Below are positions 16,132 to 24,686 of a stretch of 64,000 nucleotides of DNA, piece by piece. The notes beneath the pieces were generated by a model. The model was not told the origin of the DNA. It made no database searches and worked only from the letters and a program-made list of their open reading frames with translations. The translations under genes were made by a program, and so were the position numbers. The stretch covers positions 806,001-870,000 of the forward strand of contig CAWDZA010000015.1 of assembly GCA_963806635.1 (NCBI GenBank), read 5' to 3'. Position 1 is the first letter of the stretch, and every line of letters begins with the position of its first letter. The DNA comes from CAVVEQ01 sp963806635. GTDB taxonomy: Bacteria; Chloroflexota; Anaerolineae; Anaerolineales; Anaerolineaceae.

Positions 16132-17085
16132 ATGAGAATATTAATCACAGGCGCGGCAGGTTTCCTCGGGTCCCATCTCTGCGATTATCTGCTGGAAAAA
16201 GGTCATGAGATCGTGGGCATGGACAACTTCATCACCGGGACACCAATGAATCTCGCCCACCTCGCAGGAAATTCCAATTTCCAATTCATTAAACATGATG
16301 TTTCTGAATTTATTTTTGTTCCGGGCAAGGTGGATTATGTCCTGCACTTCGCCTCACCTGCAAGTCCAAACCCCACTTCCCAATTCGGTTACCCTAACCT
16401 GCCGATACAGACCATGAAAGCTGGAGCGCTGGGTACGCACAATTCTTTGGGGGTAGCCCGGGCATATAATGCCAAATTCCTGCTGGCGTCCACCAGCGAG
16501 ATCTACGGCGATCCTCTCGAGCATCCACAAAAAGAAAGCTACTGGGGCAATGTGGATCCAGTCGGGCGGCGCGCGGTTTACGATGAAGCTAAACGCTTTG
16601 CAGAAGCACTCACCATGGCATATCACCGGGCGCATAATATCGATACGCGTATCGTGAGAATATTCAATACCTATGGGCCCAGAATGCGCCTGGATGACGG
16701 CAGGGTTGTGCCCAATTTCATAAATCAGGCATTGAAAAACGAACCGCTTACCATCTATGGCGATGGCAGCCAAACTCGCAGCTTTTGCTATGTCAGCGAC
16801 CTTATCGATGGCATTTATCGCTTGATGTTATCCGATGAACACCTGCCTGTGAATCTGGGCAACTCCGAGGAAATCAGCATTCTCCAATTTGCGACGAAAA
16901 TAAATTCGCTACTCCAAAATTCGGCCGGTTTGGAATTCAAAGAAAATATGTTTGTCGGTCACGATCCCCAGTTGCGGCAGCCGGATATCACCCGTGCCAA
17001 AGAGATACTGAACTGGACGCCCAAAGTTAGGCTGGATGAGGGCTTGCGTTTTACCATTGACTTCTTCAAACAGTTGGGCGCATGA
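16132..17085 (+). CDS. uxs: UDP-glucuronate decarboxylase (UDP-xylose synthase)
   Basis: An NAD-dependent SDR that converts UDP-glucuronate to UDP-xylose for glycan synthesis. The 317-residue protein has the NAD loop 'ITGAAGFLGSHL', the catalytic 'YDEAKRFAEAL' (Tyr-x-x-x-Lys) and the subgroup marks 'FASPASPNPTSQFGYPN', 'STSEIYGDPLEHPQKESYWG' and 'YGPRMRLDDGRVVPNF', which separate it from UDP-glucose epimerases. The ATG at 16132 is used; a TTG precedes it by one codon. The end overlaps the GtrA gene by 4 nt. Confidence 0.9.
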   Translation: MRILITGAAGFLGSHLCDYLLEKGHEIVGMDNFITGTPMNLAHLAGNSNFQFIKHDVSEFIFVPGKVDYVLHFASPASPNPTSQFGYPNLPIQTMKAGALGTHNSLGVARAYNAKFLLASTSEIYGDPLEHPQKESYWGNVDPVGRRAVYDEAKRFAEALTMAYHRAHNIDTRIVRIFNTYGPRMRLDDGRVVPNFINQALKNEPLTIYGDGSQTRSFCYVSDLIDGIYRLMLSDEHLPVNLGNSEEISILQFATKINSLLQNSAGLEFKENMFVGHDPQLRQPDITRAKEILNWTPKVRLDEGLRFTIDFFKQLGA

Positions 17086-17540
17086 CCACAATGATAAATA
17101 ATCGCAGCGAACAAAAACGCATCCTAAAATTTGCGGCGGTTGGTGGAATCGGCACGGTGATCGATTTCGGTATTTTCAATTTGCTCACCCAGCTCACACC
17201 GCTCACCGCAGTGGCAGCCAGTGTGATCTCATTTTCATGCGCAGTTGTAAACAATTTTTTTCTCAACCGTTCCTGGACCTTCAAAGATTCCATTGTAAGA
17301 CCGCTTCCCGTGCAAATGGCTCAATTCACTCTGGTGAGTGTAATTGGCTTGATCATTCGTACCCCCATCTTCGCCACTCTTGAGAAGGTCTTCACCAATC
17401 TGGCAGAGAAATTTCTGCCAGGATTCTTTCTTTCGCCGGTTGTTCTTGCCCACAATCTTGCGCTGGCTTGCGCCATTGTGGTCGTGCTGATCTGGAATTT
17501 TATAGCCAACCGATTCTGGACCTTTAAAGACTCAAATTAA
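17082..17540 (+). CDS. GtrA-family membrane protein
   Basis: GtrA proteins are small four-helix membrane proteins thought to flip lipid-linked sugars across the membrane for surface glycosylation. This 152-residue protein starts 'RILKFAAVGGIGTVIDFGIF', the family signature, and has four hydrophobic helices with 'FFLNRSWTFKD' and the matching C-terminal 'FIANRFWTFKD' that mark the two halves. Its start overlaps the UDP-xylose synthase stop by 4 nt (ATGA), pointing to joint production and a shared role in glycan export. Confidence 0.9.
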   Translation: MTTMINNRSEQKRILKFAAVGGIGTVIDFGIFNLLTQLTPLTAVAASVISFSCAVVNNFFLNRSWTFKDSIVRPLPVQMAQFTLVSVIGLIIRTPIFATLEKVFTNLAEKFLPGFFLSPVVLAHNLALACAIVVVLIWNFIANRFWTFKDSN

Positions 17541-17550
17541 AAGGTGGATC

Positions 17551-18744
17551 ATGGAAGATAAGATCCCGCATTCACAATTAGACAATTTCAACCAGGAACC
17601 TTTCGAGGTTAAATCTCTGAGACAATTGATGGAAATAGCCACCGGCGCAACCTTCCAAAAAGAGATTCCACCGGAAGATTCCACCCTGGCAGATCGGTTG
17701 CCATTTCCCTTCCTCGCCCTGGTCGGTCAATCAGAATTAAAGTTGGCACTACTGCTCTCCCTGGTCAATTCTTCCATCGGTGGTGTGTTGCTGGTTGGCC
17801 CAAGGGGAACCGGTAAAACTACCGCAGTGCGCTCCATGGTGGATTTACTCCCGGTCATCGAACGAAGCGCCTGTTTCTATGGTTGCATGCCGGATGACAT
17901 TGAAACAGGGGGAATGGATGCGGTTTGCCCGGAGTGTGCAAAAAAATATGCTCAAGGCATTTCGTTAACCAAAAAAGATAAAGCCCGCCTCGTGGAATTA
18001 CCGCTGAGCTCCACCCTGGATGATGTGATCGGGTTCATTGATGAACACCCAGGTTCTGCCCAGATCTCCAAAATCAAACGAGGTGTGTTGGCGCAGGCAG
18101 ATCAGAACATCCTCTATATCGATGAAGTAAATCTCCTTAATAGGGAGATCATAGATTCCATCCTGGATGCCGCCGCTCAAGGTTCTTTCACGGTTCGCCG
18201 GGGACCTGTTTCCGCAGTTTTTCGTTCACGATTTACTCTCATCGGGTCCATGAATCCAGAGGAAGGCATCCTCCGACCCCAGATCCTGGATCGGTTCGGT
18301 TTAAGAGTTCTGGTTCGTGGACTGGGAAAACCTGATGAACGGCTCGAGGTTTATCGCAGGGTTTTTTCCTACCAGAAAAATCCTTACGCCATTATCAACC
18401 AGTTTCAACGGGATACCGCCCTGGCTAGCCGGGAAATTCAAACCGCAAGGGATCTGCTGCCCTTGGTGACCATCTCCGATGCCGTTGCGCGGGAAGGTAT
18501 TCGCCTGGTACAGCGGCTGAGGATCGATTCGCTCCGGGCTGAGATCACCCTCTTTGAAGCCTCACGCGCTTATGCAGCCGCGGATGGCAGGAAGGAGGTC
18601 AAGAAAGAAGATCTCTTCCACATCGCGCCCATGGCGCTTCGCCTGCGAACGTCTGAGTTCATGGATAAATACTTTGAACACCAACAAGTGGAAGAGGATC
18701 AAATTTCCAGAAAACTCGCACCCATGAAAGCCAGGAATAAATGA
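17551..18744 (+). CDS. BchI-like AAA+ ATPase (magnesium chelatase I family)
   Basis: The 397-residue protein has an AAA+ module with Walker A 'VGPRGTGKTTAVRSM', a Cys-rich insert with four cysteines ('CFYGCMPDD' and 'CPECAKKY', about residues 109-132) as in BchI, Walker B 'ILYIDEVNLL' and sensor 'LIGSMNPEEG'. BchI is the ATPase motor of metal insertion into tetrapyrroles and normally works with BchD and BchH. Neither is visible here, so the gene may serve another chelatase or a MoxR-like role. It is coupled by a 4-nt overlap to a URO-D family gene, which favours a tetrapyrrole or corrinoid link. An N-terminal extension of about 45 residues precedes the ATPase. Confidence 0.85.
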   Translation: MEDKIPHSQLDNFNQEPFEVKSLRQLMEIATGATFQKEIPPEDSTLADRLPFPFLALVGQSELKLALLLSLVNSSIGGVLLVGPRGTGKTTAVRSMVDLLPVIERSACFYGCMPDDIETGGMDAVCPECAKKYAQGISLTKKDKARLVELPLSSTLDDVIGFIDEHPGSAQISKIKRGVLAQADQNILYIDEVNLLNREIIDSILDAAAQGSFTVRRGPVSAVFRSRFTLIGSMNPEEGILRPQILDRFGLRVLVRGLGKPDERLEVYRRVFSYQKNPYAIINQFQRDTALASREIQTARDLLPLVTISDAVAREGIRLVQRLRIDSLRAEITLFEASRAYAAADGRKEVKKEDLFHIAPMALRLRTSEFMDKYFEHQQVEEDQISRKLAPMKARNK

Positions 18745-19745
18745 CCTCACTCAAGAGATTCGATCAAAGTCATAGAACCAGGTTGGAAGATTGCCTTTCT
18801 GGCAAACCCATGACCGTTCCACCAGTCGCATTGTGGCGCCATTTCCCGGTCGATGATCAATCCCCAGACTGTTTGGCGGCTGCCCTTCTGAATTATCAAT
18901 CCACGTTTGATTTCGACCTGGTAAAGGTGACACCAGCCTCTTCATTTTGCCTTCGCGATTGGGGCGTCCGGGATATCTGGCAGGGTGATTCGGAAGGGAC
19001 ACGTGCCTATACAAACCATGTGATCCATGAACCCCAGGATTGGCCAAATCTGCCCGTACTAAACCCCTTGGATGGTTTTCTAAGTGCGCAATTGCAGGTG
19101 CTTCGTTTATTGAAACCCCATTTATACCCACATACTCCAATCCTGCAGACTATTTTCAATCCAATGGCTCAGGCAAAAAACCTGGCGGGTCAGGAGAATT
19201 TATTGAAGATGATGCGCTCCTATCCAGAACTTTTGCGCGAAGGCTTGAAAATCATCACTCGAACCACTGTCCAATTTATCCTCGCCTGCAAGGAAATTGG
19301 GATCGACGGAATTTTCTTCGCCGTACAACACGCCCAATCCAGCCTGCTTTCGGAGAAGGAATTTGAAACCTTCTGTCAGCCTTACGATCTGGAGGTCCTG
19401 GCGGCAGTGAAGGATCTTTGGCTGAACATGGTTCATATTCACGGGGAAGGTATTTATTTCGACAAAGCGTCCCAATACCCAGCCCAAGTCCTCAACTGGC
19501 ACGATCGCCACACTTCGCCAGATATCCAGACCGCGCGAAAGACCTACAACGGGGTCATTTGCGGGGGCTTGAGCAGGTTGGAATCCCTTGTTTTAGGCGA
19601 TCCTGATCAAATCCGCTTGGAAGCCCAGCGAGCCATCCAGGATGCTGGAGGATCCAAATTTATTTTGGGCACAGGCTGCGTTGTCCCTATCACTGCCCCA
19701 TTCGGCAATATTGTCGCTGCCCGTAATTCCGTCATCCCAGGTTAA
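18741..19745 (+). CDS. URO-D superfamily protein (uroporphyrinogen decarboxylase/methyltransferase type)
   Basis: The 334-residue protein has the TIM-barrel pattern of the uroporphyrinogen decarboxylase superfamily, including 'PVALWRHFPVDDQ' near the N terminus, 'GIFFAVQHAQSS' and the C-terminal 'GGSKFILGTGCVVPI'. It lacks the Arg-rich substrate motifs of true HemE, so it may be one of the MtaA/CmuA-like methylcobalamin:CoM-type methyltransferases or an uncharacterised branch. Its ATG overlaps the stop of the BchI-like gene. Reaction and substrate are not assigned. Confidence 0.75.
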   Translation: MTSLKRFDQSHRTRLEDCLSGKPMTVPPVALWRHFPVDDQSPDCLAAALLNYQSTFDFDLVKVTPASSFCLRDWGVRDIWQGDSEGTRAYTNHVIHEPQDWPNLPVLNPLDGFLSAQLQVLRLLKPHLYPHTPILQTIFNPMAQAKNLAGQENLLKMMRSYPELLREGLKIITRTTVQFILACKEIGIDGIFFAVQHAQSSLLSEKEFETFCQPYDLEVLAAVKDLWLNMVHIHGEGIYFDKASQYPAQVLNWHDRHTSPDIQTARKTYNGVICGGLSRLESLVLGDPDQIRLEAQRAIQDAGGSKFILGTGCVVPITAPFGNIVAARNSVIPG

Positions 19746-19757
19746 GGCAGGCATTTA

Positions 19758-20336
19758 TTGAGTAATCCCAGAATCATCGCTGGAAAAGCCAAAGGGATGC
19801 GGTTGAAATCGGTCCCCGGCGATTCCACCCGACCGATCACGGACCGGGTCAAGGAAGCTGTTTTTAACATCATCGGTGGGGATATTATCGACGCTTCCTT
19901 CCTGGACCTTTTTGGTGGGACTGGCTCGGTCGGTTTGGAAGCCCTCAGCCGCGGGGCATCCCGCTGCCTATTTTTGGACATCAACGAACGTGCAGTTCAG
20001 GTTTTGAAAACCAACATTGCTGCGACTGGTTTTGAAAAAAACGCAACTGCAAAACTACAGGATGCAAACAAGTTTTTGGCACACCTGCCTGATCAAACCT
20101 TCGATTATATTTACGTTGCCCCGCCACAATACAAAGAAATTTGGAAAAGAACCTGCCAGATTCTCGATGAGCGGGATAACTGGTCAAGCCCAGACGGATG
20201 GGTGATTGTTCAAATCCACCCGATTGAATACGTGAAATTAGATCTAAAGAATTTTATGGAATTCGATCAGCGGGATTATGGCAGCACGAAGTTGGTATTT
20301 TTCGAGCATCAGGTATCGAGTTTAAGATTCGGATAA
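19758..20336 (+). CDS. rsmD: RsmD-family RNA methyltransferase
   Basis: RsmD methylates N2 of G966 in 16S rRNA. The 192-residue protein has 'RIIAGKAKGMRLKSVPG', 'RPITDRVKEAVFNII' and the SAM loop 'FLDLFGGTGSVGLEALSRGA', all typical. The usual catalytic (D/N)PP(Y/F) motif IV reads 'VAPPQYKEIW' here, with Ala in place of the first acidic or Asn residue; I believe related proteins in this phylum share this. The start is TTG, chosen since homology begins at residue 4 and no ATG lies nearby. It is 12 nt after the URO-D gene. Confidence 0.85.
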   Translation: MSNPRIIAGKAKGMRLKSVPGDSTRPITDRVKEAVFNIIGGDIIDASFLDLFGGTGSVGLEALSRGASRCLFLDINERAVQVLKTNIAATGFEKNATAKLQDANKFLAHLPDQTFDYIYVAPPQYKEIWKRTCQILDERDNWSSPDGWVIVQIHPIEYVKLDLKNFMEFDQRDYGSTKLVFFEHQVSSLRFG

Positions 20337-20837
20337 CACTATCTGCATTTGATCATCTGCATCGTAATAATACCGGCCGGAAAATGCCGGTTTTCCTGGT
20401 TCGCGCCTGGCGATCAATGGCAGGATCGTATGCAGGTCTTCCACCAGCGGAAAGTCGTCAATCTGGGTCAGCTTAACCCATTCCAGATCACCTTCCCTGG
20501 AGGACCTTATCTTTCCGCCCTCAAACTCCCCGCGGAAAACGAAAATGGCTACGCCCGGATTGCCGCCTGTATCCACGAGCACGGTTCCACTCAGCTCCAG
20601 AGAGTTGCAATGTAACCCGCTTTCTTCTTTAAGTTCCCGCCTGGCGGCACCCAGCGTATCTTCGCCCTTTTCGATGTGTCCTCCCAAACCATTATATTTT
20701 CCCGGCCAGAGTTTCTTGTCCGGAGCACCTTTTATTAGCAGGACGGAATCTTCGTTAAAGAGGAAAATCAATACTCGGGGAATTACGTTGTACCGTTCCC
20801 GGTCCTTGGGGTTGATCTGTTCGTTTGCGGGGCTCAT
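20322..20837 (-). CDS. Nudix hydrolase, MutT/8-oxo-dGTPase-like
   Basis: The 171-residue protein has a full Nudix box 'GGHIEKGEDTLGAARRELKE' followed by ESG (about residues 51-74), preceded by 'KLWPGKYNGLGG', a stretch common in MutT/NudG-type cleaning enzymes. A role in removing oxidised nucleotides is likely but not certain. Its ATG lies directly after the T-run of the terminator behind the aldolase gene, with no ribosome binding site visible; expression may depend on read-through or an unseen promoter. Its end overlaps the convergent rsmD gene by 15 bp. Confidence 0.83.
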   Translation of the reverse strand: MSPANEQINPKDRERYNVIPRVLIFLFNEDSVLLIKGAPDKKLWPGKYNGLGGHIEKGEDTLGAARRELKEESGLHCNSLELSGTVLVDTGGNPGVAIFVFRGEFEGGKIRSSREGDLEWVKLTQIDDFPLVEDLHTILPLIARREPGKPAFSGRYYYDADDQMQIVLSES

Positions 20838-20840
20838 AAT

Positions 20841-20881
20841 AAAAAACTGCCTGAAAACTTTTTTTACTCGTTTTCAGGCAG
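20841..20881 (-). terminator. Strong terminator after the aldolase gene
   Basis: On the minus strand CTGCCTGAAAAC (20870-20881) pairs with GTTTTCAGGCAG (20847-20858) over a perfect 12-bp stem with an 11-nt loop, followed by TTTTTT (20841-20846). It lies 16 nt after the aldolase stop and ends 3 nt before the ATG of the following Nudix gene. The stem has the same sequence in both directions, but the plus-strand side lacks a clean T-run. Confidence 0.92.
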
Positions 20882-20897
20882 TAAATCCATCTAAATT

Positions 20898-22319
20898 TTA
20901 GTCGGCCAGGTCGCTGACGTCGGCCATTTCCACGCCGCCGGCAAGGTAATTTTTAATATCCGGTTTGATCATGACTGGCTTGATGAATTCAGCCACGGTT
21001 TTAGCGGTTCCCCGCACACCTAATGAGGTAAAGAGCTTGGTAAGCTGATCTTCCCAAGCCTTTCCGATTTTTTCCCGGTCTGTAAGCGGAAGTCTCCAGG
21101 ACTCAGCTTTAAAGGGGCCGATGGCATTTTTGCGCACCTTATAGTAGAACTGCTCGTCCGTCATTTCTGGTTTACGGTCTGCAGCGCTCTTTTCATCCAG
21201 GTAGGCATATATTTTTTTCTTGAAATCGGCTGGGATGAGATCGAAGAACATGTTGGTGAAGTTGGTCGCCAGGTGGACCTCGGTGGCTTCGTACTCAACG
21301 AACTTCGAAAATGCGTCTTCCGGGAGTGTGGATGCCCCATGTTGCACGGTTCCACCCAGACCATAATCCTTGCGGGCAACCCGGCTGAGATCGCGCAAAA
21401 TGTTGAAATCAACGTTCACTTTGGCGATCGATCCATCCGGTAGGACAACTCCGCCGTGCGAGGTGCCCGTTTGGATGCTGATCTTACTCAGTCCATAAGC
21501 CTTCGGATCGAGCTTCTTTAGTTCACTGGCGAATCCGTCCAGATAACCTCGCAGTTCTTCTTCCGTAGAATTGTGTCCGCCAACTTCGCCAATTTCACCG
21601 CCAACAGATATACAAACCCCAGCGGGTTCCTTGGAGCGGATGTAACCGGTCAGGGCTGCTGAAAGCTTGGTATTGATAAGCTGCTGTTCGGCAATGGTGG
21701 GTTTGTCGATCTCAACCAGGGTGGATGTATCGACATCAATATTGAAAAACCCGGCGGCAATGGCCTCGTCGATAAGGGATTTGAGCGCCGTGATTTCAGC
21801 GTCGCCATTGGCTGCATATTTCTTGGCAGAAACCTGGAAATGGTCCCCTTGAATGAAGACCGGACCCTTGTACCCTTCTGCTATAGCCGCTGTCAAAATG
21901 GAAGTTGCATACTCAGAGGGTTTCTGATCGGTGTAACCCATTTCGGAGCGCGCTATTTCAAATATTACCGCTGCACCATCCATTTTTTGCATTGCGCGGA
22001 AGGCAGCTCTGGCACAATCGAACGATAGCACTCGTAAATTGATGGCGGGAACAGAGAAAGTGAATGGCACTTTGCCTTTCCCACGGGCAGCATAAAGATC
22101 ATTGATCGATGCCGGGTAAATCCCGAGTTCGAGGCCAATTTGACGGGTGAGATATCGGGCGTAACCCTGCCTGGCGCCGGTGCTCAGCGCAGAGGCTTCC
22201 GCCAGTTTGTGGGCGTTTTTACGAAGTTTGGCCGCGTCCTTAACCTTCACCTGGTTCTCTGTGATCTCGACACTGCCGTCGAGCATAGTTACGAATTCTT
22301 GAAAAAGTTTATTATCCAT
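20898..22319 (-). CDS. Class II fructose/tagatose-bisphosphate aldolase family protein
   Basis: A zinc-dependent aldolase expected to cleave fructose 1,6-bisphosphate. The 473-residue protein has a TIM barrel with 'PVFIQGDHFQVSAKKY' (Asp and first His zinc ligand), 'DVDTSTLVEIDKP', 'VGGEIGEVGGHNSTEEEL' (Glu ligand region) and 'GTSHGGVVLPDGS' (second His). It is longer than the roughly 300-residue FbaA, with an N-terminal stretch of about 80 residues and a C-terminal helical part of about 90. It follows the phosphofructokinase gene by 21 nt, so glycolysis is the natural context. Substrate identity is an inference from this pairing. Confidence 0.85.
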   Translation of the reverse strand: MDNKLFQEFVTMLDGSVEITENQVKVKDAAKLRKNAHKLAEASALSTGARQGYARYLTRQIGLELGIYPASINDLYAARGKGKVPFTFSVPAINLRVLSFDCARAAFRAMQKMDGAAVIFEIARSEMGYTDQKPSEYATSILTAAIAEGYKGPVFIQGDHFQVSAKKYAANGDAEITALKSLIDEAIAAGFFNIDVDTSTLVEIDKPTIAEQQLINTKLSAALTGYIRSKEPAGVCISVGGEIGEVGGHNSTEEELRGYLDGFASELKKLDPKAYGLSKISIQTGTSHGGVVLPDGSIAKVNVDFNILRDLSRVARKDYGLGGTVQHGASTLPEDAFSKFVEYEATEVHLATNFTNMFFDLIPADFKKKIYAYLDEKSAADRKPEMTDEQFYYKVRKNAIGPFKAESWRLPLTDREKIGKAWEDQLTKLFTSLGVRGTAKTVAEFIKPVMIKPDIKNYLAGGVEMADVSDLAD

Positions 22320-22340
22320 GATTCATTTCTCCAATTTGAT

Positions 22341-23510
22341 TTAACTTAAGAACATGGGTACGCCCATGAAATCTCGAATCTTCGGCCGGTAATTTTCAAT
22401 ATCATAATAACTGGGTACATCCACGCGTTTCTTGCCAGCCAGGATCATATCGACCGGAACGGTGGTGTACTTGCCACCGTGCAGCGCGACCATTTTGCCT
22501 GTTTCATTCCTGCGAATCAATTGAACTGCCAGGTTTCCGTAGGACATGGCCACCATTCGGTCGAGGGAATCCGGCGCGCCGGAACGCATCAAATAACTGA
22601 GCTGCTGGTAAATGATATCCTGTCCGGAAATCCGTTTGATCTCTTCCGCCACAACCTCGCCAACACCACCAAGTTTGCGGTGTCCGAACATATCTGCTTC
22701 ACCGCTCTCCACCACTTCTCCGCCTTGCATGATTGCGCCTTCAGAAATGGTCATAATTGCATAGTTGGAAGGATTGTTACGTTTATCCTCCACCAGATAT
22801 TCCACCAGTTTATGGATTTCAAAAGGAACCTCAGATATGATCGCTCTGTCCACATAGGATAGATAAGCGCTGATGAGACTGGTTTCACCGGAATTGCGAC
22901 CGAATAATTCCATAACAGCGATGCGTTCGTGTGAGCCAGCCGTTGTACGCATGTTGGTGATAAATTCCACAGACCGGGTCACTGCAGTCGAAAAACCAAT
23001 ACAATAATCTGTGCCAAAAACATCGTTATCCATTGTCTTGGGAATGGCTACGACCGGGAACCCTTCTTTATGCAGTCTCACACCAAAACTTAGGGTGTCG
23101 TCGCCACCGATTGGGATCATCACTGAAATGCCCAAATGGTTTAGAAGATGCAGAACGTAATCGGTGTAATCCATTACATCCGCTCCCTCCACCTTTTTCC
23201 CCCATTTGGAATTTTTGAGAAAGTCGGGAATTCTCTTTTCACTTACGTTCTGTGGATTCGTCCGTGAGGTGTGCAGGAAGGTTCCACCTGTCCGGTCGAT
23301 CGTGCGGACATCATCCCGGGATAATTCTTTGATGTAATATTCACGCGTGGAAGGTTCATCCAGGTTGTAATGCAGCAACCCCCCCCACCCCTTTCGGATA
23401 CCGATCACTTTATACCCGGATTCCAATGCATTGAAAACTACAGATTTAATCGCAGGGTTCAACCCCGGGACGTCTCCCCCACCGGTTAAAATACCAATTA
23501 CTTTCGACAT
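22341..23510 (-). CDS. pfp: 6-phosphofructokinase, predicted PPi-dependent
   Basis: Phosphorylates fructose 6-phosphate. The 389-residue protein has the family N terminus 'GILTGGGDVPGLNPAIKS'. The donor-site motif reads GGDD (about 135-138) and the catalytic motif 'PKTMDND' (about 157-163). In ATP enzymes these are GGDG and PGTIDND; Asp in the first and Lys in the second mark PPi-dependent enzymes. 'MELFGRNSG' supplies the substrate Arg. PPi use would make the step reversible. It lies between a histidine kinase gene and an aldolase gene with gaps near 21 nt. PPi use is a strong motif-based prediction. Confidence 0.9.
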   Translation of the reverse strand: MSKVIGILTGGGDVPGLNPAIKSVVFNALESGYKVIGIRKGWGGLLHYNLDEPSTREYYIKELSRDDVRTIDRTGGTFLHTSRTNPQNVSEKRIPDFLKNSKWGKKVEGADVMDYTDYVLHLLNHLGISVMIPIGGDDTLSFGVRLHKEGFPVVAIPKTMDNDVFGTDYCIGFSTAVTRSVEFITNMRTTAGSHERIAVMELFGRNSGETSLISAYLSYVDRAIISEVPFEIHKLVEYLVEDKRNNPSNYAIMTISEGAIMQGGEVVESGEADMFGHRKLGGVGEVVAEEIKRISGQDIIYQQLSYLMRSGAPDSLDRMVAMSYGNLAVQLIRRNETGKMVALHGGKYTTVPVDMILAGKKRVDVPSYYDIENYRPKIRDFMGVPMFLS

Positions 23511-23532
23511 GTTGCTCCTCGGATGAATAAAA

Positions 23533-24609
23533 TTAAGCTTGGTTTGGTGCAGTTATTGGAACGCAGGGAATTTCGAGGGTAATCATCGAACCCTTTGCGG
23601 GTACCGAATCAATATCCAGGCGACCGCCAAGCATTTCTGCTCTTTTTCGGATGATATTCAGACCTGAGTTCTCTTTGGTTATGGCCGTGGTTGGGTCAAA
23701 GCCCAACCCGTTATCGGCAATCGTCACTTTAGTGCGATCATCCTCAATGGAGAGAGTCAGGTCGATTTTTAATTTACTTAGCTGCTTCTGGTTGTGTACA
23801 ACCGCATTGGTCATTAATTCCTGCACAGCCCGGAAGATCATCAATTCCAGATAGTTATGCAGCCGGCGTTCCGATCCGCGCATCTGGAAATTCACTTCCA
23901 CATTATTGTGGTCTTTAAAATTTTCAGTATATTTTTTAAGTGTGGAAACCAACCCCAGGTCACCTATTGACATCGGCTGCAATTCAAACACAAAGTTCCG
24001 AACGTTTTGGAAAGTGGCAATGGAGGCAGCCTTAAGACTGGCAAGCTCTTCTTTCACCCGGGCAGGGTCCACATCTATGGTTTTTTCCAGTATTTCTGCC
24101 TGGAGTACAAAATTGGAAAGCACCTGGGCGGGTCCGTCGTGCATTTCTTTGGCGAGCTTCCCGCGCTCTCCCTCCGCAGTGCCGATCAACTCCTCCAGGC
24201 TGGCCATGTTATCCCCACCCTTGCCGCCGGCCTTCCCGCCGCTGCCATTTTCCATAATGTAGCTTCTGGCTTGTTCAAGCATACCGATATACCGTTCGAG
24301 AAGATTCTGTTCGTTCTGCAGCTTGTCGATCTGACCCCGCATCACCAGCAGTCTTTGCTGTGCATCGATCGCGTTGTTATATATGGCTTTAATCTCTTCG
24401 CGACTCATAGTGTCGCTTGACCCTTGAAGCTGCTGGAGCTGACCCGTGAAGGTTGTATTGCGCTGGATTAACCTGTTTAATTCCAACTGGCTTTGCTCCA
24501 ACATGACGGAATTATCCTTAATCTGCTGTTTGATCTGGTTGTGTTCGATCTGCAGCGTATCGAGGAAACTTTCGGTGAATTCGCTTGTATCCAGGGCTTG
24601 AAGTGCCAT
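23533..24609 (-). CDS. Cytoplasmic DegS-like sensor histidine kinase
   Basis: The 358-residue protein has no membrane segment. Residues 1-115 are predicted long helices with a heptad-like pattern, followed by a Gly/Lys-rich linker (about 121-134). The HisKA_3 dimerisation domain carries the phospho-accepting His157 in 'KEMHDGPAQVLSNF'. The HATPase domain has 'VQELMTNAVVHNQ' (N box) and 'IADNGLGFDP' (G1 box). It is the first gene of a unit with phosphofructokinase and aldolase, an unusual partner set. No response regulator gene is adjacent; HisKA_3 kinases normally pair with NarL-type regulators. Confidence 0.9.
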   Translation of the reverse strand: MALQALDTSEFTESFLDTLQIEHNQIKQQIKDNSVMLEQSQLELNRLIQRNTTFTGQLQQLQGSSDTMSREEIKAIYNNAIDAQQRLLVMRGQIDKLQNEQNLLERYIGMLEQARSYIMENGSGGKAGGKGGDNMASLEELIGTAEGERGKLAKEMHDGPAQVLSNFVLQAEILEKTIDVDPARVKEELASLKAASIATFQNVRNFVFELQPMSIGDLGLVSTLKKYTENFKDHNNVEVNFQMRGSERRLHNYLELMIFRAVQELMTNAVVHNQKQLSKLKIDLTLSIEDDRTKVTIADNGLGFDPTTAITKENSGLNIIRKRAEMLGGRLDIDSVPAKGSMITLEIPCVPITAPNQA

Positions 24610-24645
24610 TGATTACTCCCTGACTTCTGAACGATTAATTTTGCT

Positions 24646-24654
24646 AGTATAGCA
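24646..24654 (-). promoter_or_regulatory. Extended -10 promoter for the histidine kinase-pfp-aldolase unit
   Basis: On the minus strand TGCTATACT forms an extended -10 (TGn plus TATACT at 24646-24651), 37 nt before the kinase ATG. No TTGACA-like -35 is found at 17 bp, which fits an extended -10 promoter. The ribosome binding site AGGGAG lies 6 nt before the ATG. Confidence 0.5.
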
Positions 24655-24686
24655 TAACCTTATCATTGTTTGTACATTTCACGTGT

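Noticed and set aside
17551..18744. Evidence of photosynthesis from the BchI-like gene
   Set aside because: No BchH, BchD, reaction centre or chlorosome gene is visible, and BchI-like ATPases occur widely in non-phototrophs.
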